A program made the position numbers and the translations under genes. A model generated the notes under the pieces. It was given only the letters and a program-made list of their open reading frames with translations, had not been told where the DNA came from and made no database searches. From contig NZ_SUNH01000005.1 of NCBI RefSeq assembly GCF_005048265.1, forward strand, positions 1-64,000: a stretch of DNA of 64,000 bases, in the 5' to 3' direction. This stretch comes from Paracoccus hibiscisoli. GTDB lineage: Bacteria > Pseudomonadota > Alphaproteobacteria > Rhodobacterales > Rhodobacteraceae. The first letter of the stretch is position 1. Every line of letters starts with the position of its first letter. Below, one piece after another: positions 16,925 to 26,479 of the stretch.

Positions 16925-17940
16925 TCCGCACGCCGCACGACACCCCGCCCGCCGAAGGGCAGGCCGTCACGGTCGCGCCCGGCGTGCTTTGGATGCGCCT
17001 GCCGCTGCCGATGAAGCTGGACCACGTCAACGTCTATGCGCTGGAGGATGACGACGGCTGGACCCTTGTCGATACCGGTTTTGACACGGCCCGCGCCCGC
17101 CAGATCTGGCAGGGACTGCTGGACGGCCCGCTGGCCGGGCGGCCGGTCGTGCGGGTGATCGGCACGCATCACCACCCAGACCATATCGGACTGGCGGGCT
17201 GGTTCATGGAGCGCGGCGCCGATCTGTGGATGTCGCGGACCGCCTGGCTGATGGCGCGGATGCTGGTCCTGGACGTGCAGGACCGCGCCAGCCCGCAGGC
17301 GCTGGCCTTTTGGCGGCGCGCGGGGATGCCCGGCGACCTGCTGGAGCGGCGCTCAACTGAGCGGCCCTTCAACTTTGCCGATGTGGTGCATCCGCTGCCC
17401 CTGGGCTTCACCCGGCTGGCCGAGGGCGACATGGTCAGCTTTGGTCGCAGGCGCTGGCGGGTCGCGATGGGGCATGGGCATGCGCCCTGTCACGCGACGT
17501 TCTGGTCGCAGGACGACGATCTGGTCATCGGCGGCGACCAGCTGCTGCCCGCGATATCGCCCAACCTGGGCGTCTATCCGACCGAGCCGCTGGCCGATCC
17601 GGTGGGCGAATGGATCGACAGCTGCACTCGGCTGCGCGCACTGGCGCGGCCCGACCAGCTGGTCCTGCCGGGGCACAAGTTGCCCTTTACCGGGCTGCCC
17701 TTTCGGCTGGACCAGCTGATCGCGAACCACCACACCGCGCTGGAGCGGCTGGCGCAGGCGCTGGCCCAGGCCCCGCGCACGGCGGTCGGCTGTTTCGACA
17801 TCCTGTTCCGCCGCCGCATCGGCGAGGGAGAGTTCGGCCTGGCCCTGGTCGAGGCGGTGGCGCATCTGAACCACCTGCACCGAGCGGGCGTGATCCGGCC
17901 TGCGGGCGAAACCGACGGTGCGGTGCTGTGGGGGGCGTGA
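16921..17940 (+). CDS. MBL-fold metallohydrolase
   Basis: A 339-residue metallo-beta-lactamase-fold protein. The metal motif is THHHPDHIG, with further ligands in MGHGHAPCHATF, GGDQLL and LPGHKLPF. The C-terminal part (about 260-335) has a helical/winged segment often seen in the MBL-fold group linked to acyl-CoA metabolism. Start is GTG 16921, overlapping the dehydrogenase stop (GTGA); no ATG exists before residue 17. Co-transcription suggests hydrolysis of a thioester or related intermediate, which is inference. Confidence 0.88.
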   Translation: MIRTPHDTPPAEGQAVTVAPGVLWMRLPLPMKLDHVNVYALEDDDGWTLVDTGFDTARARQIWQGLLDGPLAGRPVVRVIGTHHHPDHIGLAGWFMERGADLWMSRTAWLMARMLVLDVQDRASPQALAFWRRAGMPGDLLERRSTERPFNFADVVHPLPLGFTRLAEGDMVSFGRRRWRVAMGHGHAPCHATFWSQDDDLVIGGDQLLPAISPNLGVYPTEPLADPVGEWIDSCTRLRALARPDQLVLPGHKLPFTGLPFRLDQLIANHHTALERLAQALAQAPRTAVGCFDILFRRRIGEGEFGLALVEAVAHLNHLHRAGVIRPAGETDGAVLWGA

Positions 17941-17993
17941 CAGGTCCGCCATCATGGGGTAACGCAGGACAAACGCAATCACTGGGGGCAGGC

Positions 17994-18146
17994 ATGGCCG
18001 ATTACGACAACAAACCCGAAGCGACGCAGGGCAGCATGGATCTGTCCGAGCACAAGAAGACCTTTTCGGGTTTCATCCGCGCCTCGGTCTGGATCACCGG
18101 CCTGTCCCTGGGCGTGCTGGTGTTCCTGGCCCTGGTCAACGGCTGA
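17994..18146 (+). CDS. aa3-type cytochrome c oxidase subunit IV
   Basis: A 50-residue single-pass protein: a charged N-terminus (MADYDNKPEATQGSMDLSEHKKTF) and one transmembrane helix (about residues 29-48). This is the small bacterial aa3 subunit IV family described first for Paracoccus, where it packs against the oxidase core without being needed for turnover. The start ATG 17994 has GGGGGCAGGC upstream. The other oxidase subunits are not in the window. Confidence 0.9.
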   Translation: MADYDNKPEATQGSMDLSEHKKTFSGFIRASVWITGLSLGVLVFLALVNG

Positions 18147-18163
18147 CCGGACCGGCACCCGGC

Positions 18164-18787
18164 ATGAAAAGACGCGTCTTTCTGGCGGCGGCCCTGCCCG
18201 TCGCCCTGGCCGCCTGCGGGGCGGAGAACATCTGGGCCAGCGATGAGCGCGTCCGCGCGGCGCGCTATGTCTCGCCCGAGCCGCCGTCGATCACGCTGTT
18301 CACCGTCATCGGGATTCCCCGGGGCGAGGGCGGCCATTCGGCGCTGATGATCAATGGCAGCCAGCGGGTGATCTATGATCCGGCGGGCAGCTGGCAGCAC
18401 CCCAATATCCCCGAACGCGGGGACGTGCTGTATGGCATCACCGACAACTTCAAGAACTTCTACATCGATTACCACGCGCGCGAGACCTATTGGGTGGCCG
18501 AGGACACGATCCGCGTGCCGCTGGACGTCGCCGATTTCGCCATCCGCCGGGCAGAGCAGAACGGCCCTGGCGCCAAAAGCTTTTGCGCGCGGGAATCGGC
18601 GCGGGTCCTGTCGGGCGTGCCGGGGTTCGAGACGGTGCCGCAGGGCTTCTCTCCGCTGAAGCTGCGCGAATGGTTCCTGCGCCAGCCGGGGGTGATCTCC
18701 AAGCGGCATCAGGATGGCGACCCGGCCAACAACCACGACGTGCTGCTGCGCCAGAAGGACGGCCGGATCGTCGGCTATAACAGGTAA
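18164..18787 (+). CDS. Putative lipoprotein, possible permuted papain-like fold
   Basis: A 207-residue protein with a Tat/Sec-like signal (MKRRVFLAAALPVALAAC) ending in a lipobox (LAAC). The mature part has EGGHSALMINGSQRVIYDP with a conserved-looking His, later KSFCARESARVL with a Cys, and HPNIPERGDVLYG. A His-before-Cys order with a G-H-S/A-x-x-I strand is reminiscent of circularly permuted NlpC/P60 enzymes (YiiX/YaeF type), but I do not recognise the family with certainty. It follows the oxidase subunit IV gene by 17 nt and its stop overlaps the convergent azlD by 13 nt. Confidence 0.75.
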   Translation: MKRRVFLAAALPVALAACGAENIWASDERVRAARYVSPEPPSITLFTVIGIPRGEGGHSALMINGSQRVIYDPAGSWQHPNIPERGDVLYGITDNFKNFYIDYHARETYWVAEDTIRVPLDVADFAIRRAEQNGPGAKSFCARESARVLSGVPGFETVPQGFSPLKLREWFLRQPGVISKRHQDGDPANNHDVLLRQKDGRIVGYNR

Positions 18788-19101
18788 AGCAGGCCCGCCA
18801 GCGTGATGCCCCCGGCCAGGATGGCCAGCATCACGTTGCGGGTCAGGACCCCCACCGCCACCGTGGCCGCCGCGGCGGCCATGCGCGCGGGGTCCGCCGC
18901 CCCGCCCGTCGCCGCGGGCCAGACGACCAGCGGCGCGACCAGCGCGGGCAGCACCGCCACCGGCGTATAGCGCAGCATCCGCATCACCCAGCCCGGCAGG
19001 TCCCGGTCGCCCAAGGCGCCCAGAAAGGACCAGCGGATCAGATAGGTGCCGACCCCCAGCACCAGGATGACGGTCCAGATCTCAGCCGGGGATGCCTGCA
19101 T
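18775..19101 (-). CDS. azlD: AzlD-family branched-chain amino acid transport subunit
   Basis: A 108-residue membrane protein with four hydrophobic segments and the AzlD hallmark TYLIRWSFLGALGDRDLP near the N-terminus. AzlD partners AzlC in branched-chain amino acid (or analogue) export. It overlaps azlC by 20 nt, which supports a two-subunit transporter. The 3' end overlaps the preceding lipoprotein gene on the other strand. Confidence 0.88.
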   Translation of the reverse strand: MQASPAEIWTVILVLGVGTYLIRWSFLGALGDRDLPGWVMRMLRYTPVAVLPALVAPLVVWPAATGGAADPARMAAAAATVAVGVLTRNVMLAILAGGITLAGLLYLL

Positions 19102-19879
19102 CGCGCGCCTCCTTGCGTTCGGTCCGCCATTCGACCAGCGCGCCCGTGGCCATGCCCGCCGGCGCCGCGATCAGCAGGCCCAGCCCCGAGGGCAGCCCCG
19201 CCAGCACCAGCGCCAGCACGATCGCCACAAAGCAGGCCGCCAGATGCGCGGGCGTGCGCAGCATCGGCGCGATCATCGCCAGAAAGGTGATCGGCATGGC
19301 GAAATCCAGCGCGATCTCATCGGGGATGGCCTGGCCCACGGTCGCGCCGACCCAGGTGGCGATCATCCAGGGCACGCAAAGCGCGACCGCCGTGCCGCCG
19401 AAATAGGCCAGCCGCTGCGGGATGCTCAGGCGCGGGTGGCGTTCGTAATGCTGGATCGACAGCGCATAGCTTTGGTCGATCAGCGCATAGGCGACCCAGG
19501 CCTTGTGCCGGCCCGACGCGCCGCGCAGCCAAGGCAGCAGCGACGCCGAATACATCGCCATGCGCAGGTTCACCGCCAGACCCGACAGGATCACGATGAT
19601 CGCGGGGGCGTTGTCCGACAACAGCTGCACGGCGGTAAATTGCGACGCCCCCGCCAGCACCAGCACGGAAAACCCCATCACCTCGGCCAGGTTCAGCCCG
19701 GCCTCGGTCGCGACGACGCCGAACAGGACCGCGAACGGGATGATGACCACCAGAAACGGCAGCGATTGCACGATGCCGTGCCGAAAGGCTGCGGCCGGGC
19801 TGCGCATCAGCGCGCGGGCCGAGGCCTCGTCGGCGGCGGCCTGCCGGTTCCGGGGGCGGGGTTCGGGGGCGGGGGACAT
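19082..19879 (-). CDS. azlC: AzlC family ABC-type/branched-chain amino acid permease
   Basis: A 265-residue inner-membrane permease. Signature blocks are FRHGIVQSLPFLVVIIPFAVLFGVVATEAG, LAGASQFTAVQLL, NLRMAMYSASLLPW and a DQSYAL segment; about five to seven hydrophobic spans follow. ATG 19879 precedes a charged, Pro-rich cytoplasmic leader. Together with AzlD it would form the larger subunit of a branched-chain amino acid exporter. Divergent from the GNAT gene at 19950 with a 70-nt gap that must hold both promoters. Confidence 0.9.
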   Translation of the reverse strand: MSPAPEPRPRNRQAAADEASARALMRSPAAAFRHGIVQSLPFLVVIIPFAVLFGVVATEAGLNLAEVMGFSVLVLAGASQFTAVQLLSDNAPAIIVILSGLAVNLRMAMYSASLLPWLRGASGRHKAWVAYALIDQSYALSIQHYERHPRLSIPQRLAYFGGTAVALCVPWMIATWVGATVGQAIPDEIALDFAMPITFLAMIAPMLRTPAHLAACFVAIVLALVLAGLPSGLGLLIAAPAGMATGALVEWRTERKEARDAGIPG

Positions 19880-19949
19880 GGCGCTTTCGTCTGGCTGCGT
19901 TTCGCGCCACCTTGCTTGCACGACGCGCAAGGCAAGACAAGGCCAGCCG

Positions 19950-20426
19950 ATGCAGATCCTGCACCCCATTCCCGCGCCCCTGCTGCCTGCCGCGGCGGCG
20001 TTGTGGCGCGCGCATTTCGGGCGCGGTGGCTGGCCGCAGCGGGTCCATGCGGGGCATGGGCTGGTGGCCGTGGATGCGGCGGGGGCGGTGGTTGGCGTGA
20101 TGGGGCTGCGCGATGCGGCGGGTGGGTTTGCCGACGGGGGCGTGGGCTGGCCCGGCTGGCTGTTTCGCGCCGCCCCCGCGACGGGGGATCTGGTGATCGA
20201 CGGGCTGGCGGTGCGCCTGCCGCGACAGGGTGTCGGGCGCGCGCTGGTGGCCCATGCCCGCCATCTGGCGCAGGGCGCCGCGCGGCCTGGCCTGCGGGCC
20301 GAGGTGCGCGCCCGCAACCGGGGCGCGCTGGCCTTCTATGCCGATATCGGGTTCGAGGCGCAGGCCGTCGGGCGCTATGGCCTGCCCTGGTGGGGGCAGG
20401 TCCATGTGCTGCGCCTGGCGGCCTAG
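19950..20426 (+). CDS. GNAT family N-acetyltransferase
   Basis: A 158-residue acetyltransferase. Motif A is VRLPRQGVGRALVAHARHLA (Q-G-V-G-R-A), followed by LRAEVRARNRGALAFYADIGFEA, the usual NxxAxxFYxxxGF element. ATG 20? is not ambiguous: ATG 19950 opens directly on MQILHPIPAPLLPAAAAL. Substrate unknown. It is divergent from azlC, and its stop overlaps the next gene (opposite strand) by 4 nt. Confidence 0.87.
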   Translation: MQILHPIPAPLLPAAAALWRAHFGRGGWPQRVHAGHGLVAVDAAGAVVGVMGLRDAAGGFADGGVGWPGWLFRAAPATGDLVIDGLAVRLPRQGVGRALVAHARHLAQGAARPGLRAEVRARNRGALAFYADIGFEAQAVGRYGLPWWGQVHVLRLAA

Positions 20427-21382
20427 CCGAAGACCCCCGACACCCGCCCCAGCAGCATGAAGGCCCGCGCCGACCGGCTGTCGGCCAGAACCGCGATCTG
20501 CATGTCGTCCAGCGCGGGGACCAGCCCGGCCAGCAACCCGTCGAAATGGCGCAGGAAATGATGCGCCGTGTCGCGAAAGATCTCGTCCTCGGCCAGCATG
20601 GCGGCGGCGATCTCCAGCGCGTCGGGGTTGTGGATGCCGCCAAGCGCGGCGACCGCGCTGCCGCGTTCGCCCGCGGCAAAGCGGCGCCAGACATCGGGGC
20701 GCGCCGATTCCGGCGGCAGATCGTCCATATAGACGTCGCGCCCGGCCATCAGCGTGACGACATCCTGCGCGGCCCGCAGGACGCGCGAATGGGCCGGGTC
20801 CTGCAGCGCGTGGCGCAGCGCGTCGATGGCGTCGTGATCGTCCGGCCCGTCGGGAAAGTTCAGCGCCCGGATCAGGGTCACCGGATCGACCGATTCGCCC
20901 TGCGGGTCCAGGCGCAGGGCGGCCTGACGCTGATCGGCGGTCGGGCGGGCCTTGGGCAGAGGCGCGCGGGGGCGGGGCGCATCGCCGCGCGATGCGGGTT
21001 CTGCCCTGGATTGCGCAGGCTCGGCCCGGGCGTCATCGGGCATGGCCGGGTCCTGCGGGGGCAGGTCGGAGAGGGGCAGGTCCTCGTCCAGGGACGTGTC
21101 GCCGCGCATTTGGGCCAGGCGGGCGCGCAGGTCCTGCGCCTCGGCGCGCAGCTCGGCCAGCTGGCGGGCCAGCGACACGCCCAGCCAGATCAGCGCCACG
21201 GGCAGCACCATCCCCATGGTCAGGACCAGGCGCGCGACGCCGCCCGGGCTGTCGGATGGCGCCGCGGGCCCCAACAGCCAGAACAGCGCCATCAGGAACA
21301 GCCAGATGCCGGTCAGGGCCATGCCGACCGTGGTGATGCGGTCGCGGTTCGAAAGGCTGGCGATGCGTGCGATCAGGGACAT
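20423..21382 (-). CDS. Two-TM inner-membrane protein of unknown function
   Basis: A 319-residue protein starting at ATG 21382. Two hydrophobic helices (about 17-40 and 48-72) are followed by a short coiled coil (LARQLAELRAEAQDLRARLA), an acidic/Pro-Ala-Arg linker (about 95-150) and a globular C-terminal domain (LIRALNFPDGPDDHDAIDALRHALQD and onward). I recognise only a Rhodobacterales-type conserved hypothetical. It lies 4 nt after greA and may be co-transcribed with it. Confidence 0.75.
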   Translation of the reverse strand: MSLIARIASLSNRDRITTVGMALTGIWLFLMALFWLLGPAAPSDSPGGVARLVLTMGMVLPVALIWLGVSLARQLAELRAEAQDLRARLAQMRGDTSLDEDLPLSDLPPQDPAMPDDARAEPAQSRAEPASRGDAPRPRAPLPKARPTADQRQAALRLDPQGESVDPVTLIRALNFPDGPDDHDAIDALRHALQDPAHSRVLRAAQDVVTLMAGRDVYMDDLPPESARPDVWRRFAAGERGSAVAALGGIHNPDALEIAAAMLAEDEIFRDTAHHFLRHFDGLLAGLVPALDDMQIAVLADSRSARAFMLLGRVSGVFG

Positions 21383-21386
21383 GGGG

Positions 21387-21857
21387 TCATCCGTAACGGA
21401 TCTCGACGATCTCGTAGCTGCGCTGCCCGCCGGGGGTGGTGACCTCGACGCTGTCGCCCTCATCCTTGCCGATCAGCGCGCGCGCCAGAGGAGAGCGGAT
21501 GTTCAGCAGGCCGCGTTCGATATCGGCCTCGGCCTCTCCGACGATCTGATAGTTGCGCTCTTCCTCGGTATCCTCATCGATCAGCTTGACGCGGGCGCCG
21601 AACTTGACGCTGCCCGACAGCTTGGAGGGGTCGATGACCTCGGCGCGCGACAGCAGGGCCTCCAGCTCCTTGATGCGGCCCTCGACAAAGCCCTGCTTTT
21701 CGCGGGCGGCGTGGTATTCGGCGTTTTCCGACAGATCGCCATGTTCGCGCGCCTCGGCGATGGCGCGGATGATGGCGGGCCGTTCCTTGGATTTCAGAAC
21801 GCCCAGCTCTCGCTCCAGGTTCTGGACGCCTGTCGGGGTCATCGGTATCTTTTCCAT
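21387..21857 (-). CDS. greA: Transcription elongation factor GreA
   Basis: A 156-residue protein with the complete GreA architecture: N-terminal coiled coil including [20 protein letters not shown] (the acidic D/E pair at the tip that stimulates RNA cleavage by stalled RNA polymerase) and a C-terminal FKBP-like domain ending in [14 protein letters not shown]. Length is normal. ATG 21857 opens with [19 protein letters not shown]. The leader contains a 13-bp hairpin at 21907-21936. The downstream membrane protein gene begins 4 nt after its stop. Confidence 0.96.
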   Translation of the reverse strand: MEKIPMTPTGVQNLERELGVLKSKERPAIIRAIAEAREHGDLSENAEYHAAREKQGFVEGRIKELEALLSRAEVIDPSKLSGSVKFGARVKLIDEDTEEERNYQIVGEAEADIERGLLNIRSPLARALIGKDEGDSVEVTTPGGQRSYEIVEIRYG

Positions 21858-21906
21858 CGCTGCCCTGTCCTTCCGGGATGCGTTCGTCCTGCGGGTGCCA
21901 AGCCAA

Positions 21907-21936
21907 CGCCCCTGCCATAGCGATATGGCAGGGGCG
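21907..21936. promoter_or_regulatory. 13-bp perfect hairpin in greA leader region
   Basis: Perfect inverted repeat CGCCCCTGCCATA (21907-21919) / TATGGCAGGGGCG (21924-21936) around GCGA. It sits 50-79 nt upstream of the greA ATG and 166 nt upstream of the ETF-QO ATG. No T-run follows on either strand, so a simple terminator is not indicated; an attenuator-like RNA structure or a protein-binding dyad fits better. Confidence 0.55.
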
Positions 21937-22101
21937 CGAAGCTGATCGGGGGACATGGTGCCCAAAACGCCGCCTAATGCAAGCCTGCATCCGGCGCGGG
22001 AGCCTGTCGCGCGCAATCCACCGCCGCGTCACGATTGCCCCCGCCGCCCGGTCTGGTTATCTGTGGACAACGCCAGATTGCCACGGAGGGGGCCCCAGCA
22101 C

Positions 22102-23757
22102 ATGACCGATCAGACGGACATCAGCCGCGAATCGATGGAATACGACGTCGTGATCGTGGGCGCCGGGCCTGCGGGCCTGTCCGCCGCGATCCGGTTGAAG
22201 CAGGTCGACCCCGACCTGTCCGTCGTCGTGCTGGAAAAGGGGTCCGAGGTCGGCACCCATATCCTGTCGGGCGCGGTGCTGGACCCCTGCGGGCTGGACC
22301 GGCTGATCCCCGACTGGAAGGAGCGCGGCGCGCCGCTGACCACCCCGGTCACCGAGGACAATTTCTATGTCCTGGGCGAGGCGGGGCAGGTCCGCGTGCC
22401 GAACTGGCCGATGCCGCCGCTGATGTCGAACCACGGCAACTACATCGTCAGCATGGGCAATGTCTGCCGCTGGCTGGCCGAACAGGCCGAGGCCCTGGGC
22501 GTCGAGATCTTTCCCGGCATGGCCGCCAGTGCGGTGGTCTGGGAGGGCGACCGGGTCAAGGGCGTCGTCGCGGGCGAATTCGGCTGCAACCCCGACGGCA
22601 CGCCCGGCGACGGCTATGAGCCGGGGATGGAGCTGCATGGCAAATATGTCTTCATCGCCGAGGGCGTGCGCGGCAGCCTGGCCAAGCAGATCGACGCGCG
22701 GCTGAACCTGTCGGCCACGGGCGATCCGCAGAAATACGGCCTGGGCATGAAGGAGATCTGGGAGGTTTCCCCGGAGAAGTTCAAGCAGGGCCGCGTCATT
22801 CACACGATGGGCTGGCCCCTGGGCAAGAATGCGGGCGGCGGCAGCTTCATCTATCACTTCGAGAACAACCAGGTGCTGGTCGGTTTCGTCGTCCACCTGA
22901 ACTATGAGAACCCGCACCTGTATCCGTACATGGAGTTCCAGCGCTTCAAGCACCATCCGATGGTGGCCGAGCTGCTGGAGGGGGGCAAGCGCATCAGCTA
23001 TGGCGCCCGCGCCATCAGCGAGGGCGGCTGGCAGTCGCTGCCGCAGCTGTCCTTCGACGGCGGCGTGCTGCTGGGCTGTTCGGCGGGCATGGTCAACGTG
23101 CCGCGCATCAAGGGCAACCACAATGCGATGATCTCGGGGATCGAGGCCGCCGATGCCGCCGCCGCCGCGATCAGGGCGGGCCGCGAGGGCGACCGGCTGA
23201 CCGATTACGATCAGGCCGTGCGGACCGGCGACATCGGCAAGGACCTCAAGAAGGTCCGCAACGTGAAACCGATCTGGTCACGCATGGGCCTGTCGGCCAG
23301 CCTGATGCTGGGCGCGGTGGACATGTGGACCGCGAACCTGACCGGCTGGAACCCGCTTGGCACCTGGAGCCACGGCAAATCCGATGCCGCCGCCACCGGC
23401 AAGGCCGCCGATCACAAGCCGATCGACTATCCCCGCCCGGACGGCAAGCTGTCCTTTGACCGGCTGACCAACGTGGCCTTCAGCTTTACCAACCACGAGG
23501 AGCATCAGCCCTGCCACCTGCGGCTGCGCGATGCGTCGGTGCCTATCGCGGTCAACCTGCCGGAATACGCCGAACCCGCGCAGCGATACTGCCCCGCGGG
23601 CGTCTATGAGGTGGTCGAGGATGCGCAGGGCCCGCGTTTCGTGATCAATTTCCAGAACTGCGTCCACTGCAAGACCTGCGATATCAAGGACCCCAGCCAG
23701 AACATCGTCTGGACCACACCGCAGGGCGGCGACGGGCCGAACTACCCGAACATGTGA
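22102..23757 (+). CDS. etfQO: Electron transfer flavoprotein-ubiquinone oxidoreductase
   Basis: A 551-residue membrane-associated flavoprotein that passes electrons from ETF to ubiquinone. The N-terminal FAD site is VVIVGAGPAGLSAAIRL (about residues 15-31), with EKGSEVGTHILSGAVLDP next. The C-terminal 4Fe-4S ferredoxin domain has Cys in RYCPAGVYEV and CVHCKTCDIKDPSQNI, ending GPNYPNM. ATG 22102 follows GGAGGGGGCC. It serves the acyl-CoA dehydrogenases encoded at 15227 and 32718. Confidence 0.96.
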   Translation: MTDQTDISRESMEYDVVIVGAGPAGLSAAIRLKQVDPDLSVVVLEKGSEVGTHILSGAVLDPCGLDRLIPDWKERGAPLTTPVTEDNFYVLGEAGQVRVPNWPMPPLMSNHGNYIVSMGNVCRWLAEQAEALGVEIFPGMAASAVVWEGDRVKGVVAGEFGCNPDGTPGDGYEPGMELHGKYVFIAEGVRGSLAKQIDARLNLSATGDPQKYGLGMKEIWEVSPEKFKQGRVIHTMGWPLGKNAGGGSFIYHFENNQVLVGFVVHLNYENPHLYPYMEFQRFKHHPMVAELLEGGKRISYGARAISEGGWQSLPQLSFDGGVLLGCSAGMVNVPRIKGNHNAMISGIEAADAAAAAIRAGREGDRLTDYDQAVRTGDIGKDLKKVRNVKPIWSRMGLSASLMLGAVDMWTANLTGWNPLGTWSHGKSDAAATGKAADHKPIDYPRPDGKLSFDRLTNVAFSFTNHEEHQPCHLRLRDASVPIAVNLPEYAEPAQRYCPAGVYEVVEDAQGPRFVINFQNCVHCKTCDIKDPSQNIVWTTPQGGDGPNYPNM

Positions 23758-23766
23758 TGAAACCGG

Positions 23767-23795
23767 GGGGCGGGGGCGTTGCTTGCCCCCGCCCC
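23767..23795 (+). terminator. GC-rich hairpin after ETF-QO
   Basis: Perfect 11-bp stem GGGGCGGGGGC (23767-23777) / GCCCCCGCCCC (23785-23795) with a 7-nt loop, directly after the ETF-QO stop. No U-run follows, so termination strength is uncertain. Confidence 0.5.
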
Positions 23796-23843
23796 GCCCG
23801 TTACGCTGGACGCAACGCAAACGTGAACGTCCGGAAGTGCCTC

Positions 23844-25631
23844 GTGACCCAGATCCGCCCCCGTCCCACCCTGCTGCGCCTGGCCCTGATCGCCGGGCTG
23901 ATGGGGGCCACCGCGCTGCCGGTCCTGGCGCAGGACACCGCTGCCGCGCCGCCGATCCGCGGCCTGGCCGGACCCTATCTGGCCGCCCGCATGGCCACGG
24001 TCGAGAACGATTTCCGCGCCGCCGCACGCTATTTCGTGCAGGCTTCGGCGCATGATCCCCAGGACGTCTATCTGCAGGACAGCGCGCTGGTCGCGCTGGC
24101 CTCGTCCGGCGAGGTCGAGCGGGCGGCGGTCATGGCCGAACGCCTGTTCCTGGAGGAGCGCCCGACCGAGCTGGCGGGCCTCTTGCGCCGCGCCCAGCTG
24201 ATCCGGGCCGAGGATTGGCAGGGCGTCATCGACCTGATCGAGGCCAATCGCAGCCCCGACCTGCCGCTGGAGCAGGACCTGATGGACGGCACCATCCGGG
24301 CCTGGGCCCTGCTGGGCGCGGGGCGCGCCACCGATGCCGTCGCCGCCTTCGAGGCGATGACGGCGGGCGAGGCGCTGGCCCCCATCGTGAACTATCACCT
24401 GGCGCTGGCCCGGGCGCTGGCCGGCGACTATGAGGCCGCCGACCGCCTGATCCTGCAATCGGAGGCCAGCGGCCATCTGATGGGCCTGACCGCCCGCGTG
24501 CAGATCCTGTCGCAGCTGGATCGCCAGGACGAGGCGCTGGCGCTGTTGTCCGACATCGAGGGGCTGGAGGCCGAGCCGCAGCTGCTGGCCCTGCGCCAGC
24601 GGTTGGAGCAGGGCCAGCCCGTGCCCTTCGACGTGGTGGCGGGCCCGGGCGACGGCATCGCGCATCTGCTGCTGTCCTTTGCCTCGGCCCTGGCCAGCAG
24701 CCCCGACCCCGAGCCGCTGGCGCTGATCCACGCGCGCCTGGCGGCCTGGATCGCCCCCCAGAACCCCGAGGCGCGGCTGATGTCCGCGCAGCTGCTGCAG
24801 GACCGCCAGCAGTTCGACCTGGCCGAGGCCGAATTCGACGCCGTGCGCCGCATGGGCCAGATGCGCCCCCAGGCCGAGCTGTCGCGCATCGACGCCCTGT
24901 CGCGCGCCGACCGCCGCGAGGAGGCCGAAAAGGCCGCGCTGGCGCTGTCCTCGGCCTATCCGGGACTGGCGCAGTCCTGGGTCGCGCTTGGCGACGTGAT
25001 GCGCCAGCAGGAGAAATATGCCGAGGCCGTGCCCAGCTATGACCGGGCGCTGGACCTCTTGGCCGATGCGCCGCCTCAGGCGCGCTGGTTCCCGCTTTAC
25101 GCGCGCGGCATCGCGCTGGAGCGGTCGGGCCAGTTCGAGCGTGCCGAGGCCGACCTGCTGGCCGCGCTGGAGATCCGGCCCGATCAGGCCAGCCTGCTAA
25201 ATTATCTGGGTTATTCCTGGATCGACCGGAACCAGAATCTGGACCGCGCCCTGGAGATGATCAAGCGCGCGGTCGAGCTGTCGCCCGGCGACGGCTATAT
25301 CCTGGACAGCCTGGCCTGGGCCTATTTCCGGCTTGGCCGCTATCAGGACGCGGTGGCCCCGATGGAGCAGTCGATCGCTACGATGGCATCCGACCCGCTG
25401 GTCAACGACCATCTGGGCGACATCTACTGGATGGTGGGCCGCTATCGCGAGGCGCAGATCCAGTGGCGCCGCGCCCTGTCGCTGGAACCCGCCGAAAGCG
25501 GCGAGGTCGATGCCGACCGCATCCGCGCCAAGCTGGATCGCGGGCTGGAGGCCGTCATGGCCGAGGAGGACGGCCCCGTGGCCAGCGCCCCGAGCCAATC
25601 GCCGCAGACCGAGGCCGACGCGACCGAATGA
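23844..25631 (+). CDS. Exported TPR-repeat protein
   Basis: About 595 residues. The N-terminus is a signal peptide ([21 protein letters not shown]). The rest is helical repeat: recognisable TPRs include [23 protein letters not shown] at about residue 50, and a strong C-terminal set ([78 protein letters not shown]). GTG 23844 with GGAA 8 nt upstream is chosen; GTG 23823 is also in frame. It overlaps ispE by ATGA. A periplasmic assembly or outer-membrane-associated scaffold is inferred. Confidence 0.85.
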   Translation: MTQIRPRPTLLRLALIAGLMGATALPVLAQDTAAAPPIRGLAGPYLAARMATVENDFRAAARYFVQASAHDPQDVYLQDSALVALASSGEVERAAVMAERLFLEERPTELAGLLRRAQLIRAEDWQGVIDLIEANRSPDLPLEQDLMDGTIRAWALLGAGRATDAVAAFEAMTAGEALAPIVNYHLALARALAGDYEAADRLILQSEASGHLMGLTARVQILSQLDRQDEALALLSDIEGLEAEPQLLALRQRLEQGQPVPFDVVAGPGDGIAHLLLSFASALASSPDPEPLALIHARLAAWIAPQNPEARLMSAQLLQDRQQFDLAEAEFDAVRRMGQMRPQAELSRIDALSRADRREEAEKAALALSSAYPGLAQSWVALGDVMRQQEKYAEAVPSYDRALDLLADAPPQARWFPLYARGIALERSGQFERAEADLLAALEIRPDQASLLNYLGYSWIDRNQNLDRALEMIKRAVELSPGDGYILDSLAWAYFRLGRYQDAVAPMEQSIATMASDPLVNDHLGDIYWMVGRYREAQIQWRRALSLEPAESGEVDADRIRAKLDRGLEAVMAEEDGPVASAPSQSPQTEADATE

Positions 25632-26452
25632 CCCTGACCGAAGGCGCACCGGCCAAGCTGAACCTGGCGCTGCATGTGACGGGGCGGCGGGGCGACGGCT
25701 ATCACCTGCTGGATTCGTTGGTCTGTTTCGCCGCCGTGGGCGATGTCGTCACGCTGACCCCCGGCCCGCTGTCCCTGACCATCGACGGCCCCTTCGCGGC
25801 GGGGCTGGAGGCCGGGGACGACAACCTGTGCCTGCGCGCCGCGCGTCTGGCGGGGGGGCAGGCCGCGATCCGGCTGACAAAGGCGCTGCCTGTCGCCTCG
25901 GGGATCGGGGGCGGGTCCGCCGATGCGGCGGCGGTGCTGCGTGGGCTGGCGCGGATGGGCCACCCGCTGCCCGACCGGACCGAACGCCTTGGCGCGGATG
26001 TGCCAGTCTGCCTGGCCAGCCGCCCCGCGCGGATGCAGGGCATCGGAGAGGTCGTGACCCCGCTGCCGCCCTTGCCCGCGCTGCACATGGTGCTGGTCAA
26101 TCCGCGCGTCGCCGTGCCCACGCCTGCGATCTTTGCCGGGCTTGCGCAGCGCGACAATGCGCCCCTGCCGCCCATCCCGACTTTTGCCGATGCCGACGCG
26201 CTGATCGGCTGGCTGGCGGGCACGCGCAACGACCTGCAAGCCCCGGCCATCGCCGCGGCCCCTATCATCGCCCAGGTGCTGGACGCGCTGTCCGCACAGG
26301 GCGCGCGGCTGGCGCGCATGTCGGGATCGGGGGCGACCTGTTTCGGGCTGTTCGCGGATGCGGGCGCGGCGTCGCGGGCCGCTGCGGCGCTTGCGCGCAA
26401 CGGCTGGTGGGCGGTGCCAACCGAACTGGCATCCGCCCCCGCCCCCCGCTAG
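25628..26452 (+). CDS. ispE: 4-diphosphocytidyl-2-C-methyl-D-erythritol kinase
   Basis: GHMP kinase of the non-mevalonate isoprenoid route; phosphorylates CDP-methylerythritol. The 274 residues open with [21 protein letters not shown], the ATP glycine loop is [18 protein letters not shown] (about 82-99), and the C-terminal [14 protein letters not shown] is GHMP motif III. Start ATG 25628 overlaps the TPR gene stop (ATGA). The polyprenyl diphosphate synthase at 49348 is a downstream consumer. Confidence 0.94.
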   Translation: MTLTEGAPAKLNLALHVTGRRGDGYHLLDSLVCFAAVGDVVTLTPGPLSLTIDGPFAAGLEAGDDNLCLRAARLAGGQAAIRLTKALPVASGIGGGSADAAAVLRGLARMGHPLPDRTERLGADVPVCLASRPARMQGIGEVVTPLPPLPALHMVLVNPRVAVPTPAIFAGLAQRDNAPLPPIPTFADADALIGWLAGTRNDLQAPAIAAAPIIAQVLDALSAQGARLARMSGSGATCFGLFADAGAASRAAAALARNGWWAVPTELASAPAPR

Positions 26453-26479
26453 ACTGCCGCCAGCAATCCGGAGGACCCC

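Noticed and set aside
22062..22070. TGTGGACAA, close to a DnaA box
   Set aside because: One mismatch, single copy, no cluster or AT-rich unwinding region, and it is in a normal promoter gap; not evidence for an origin.
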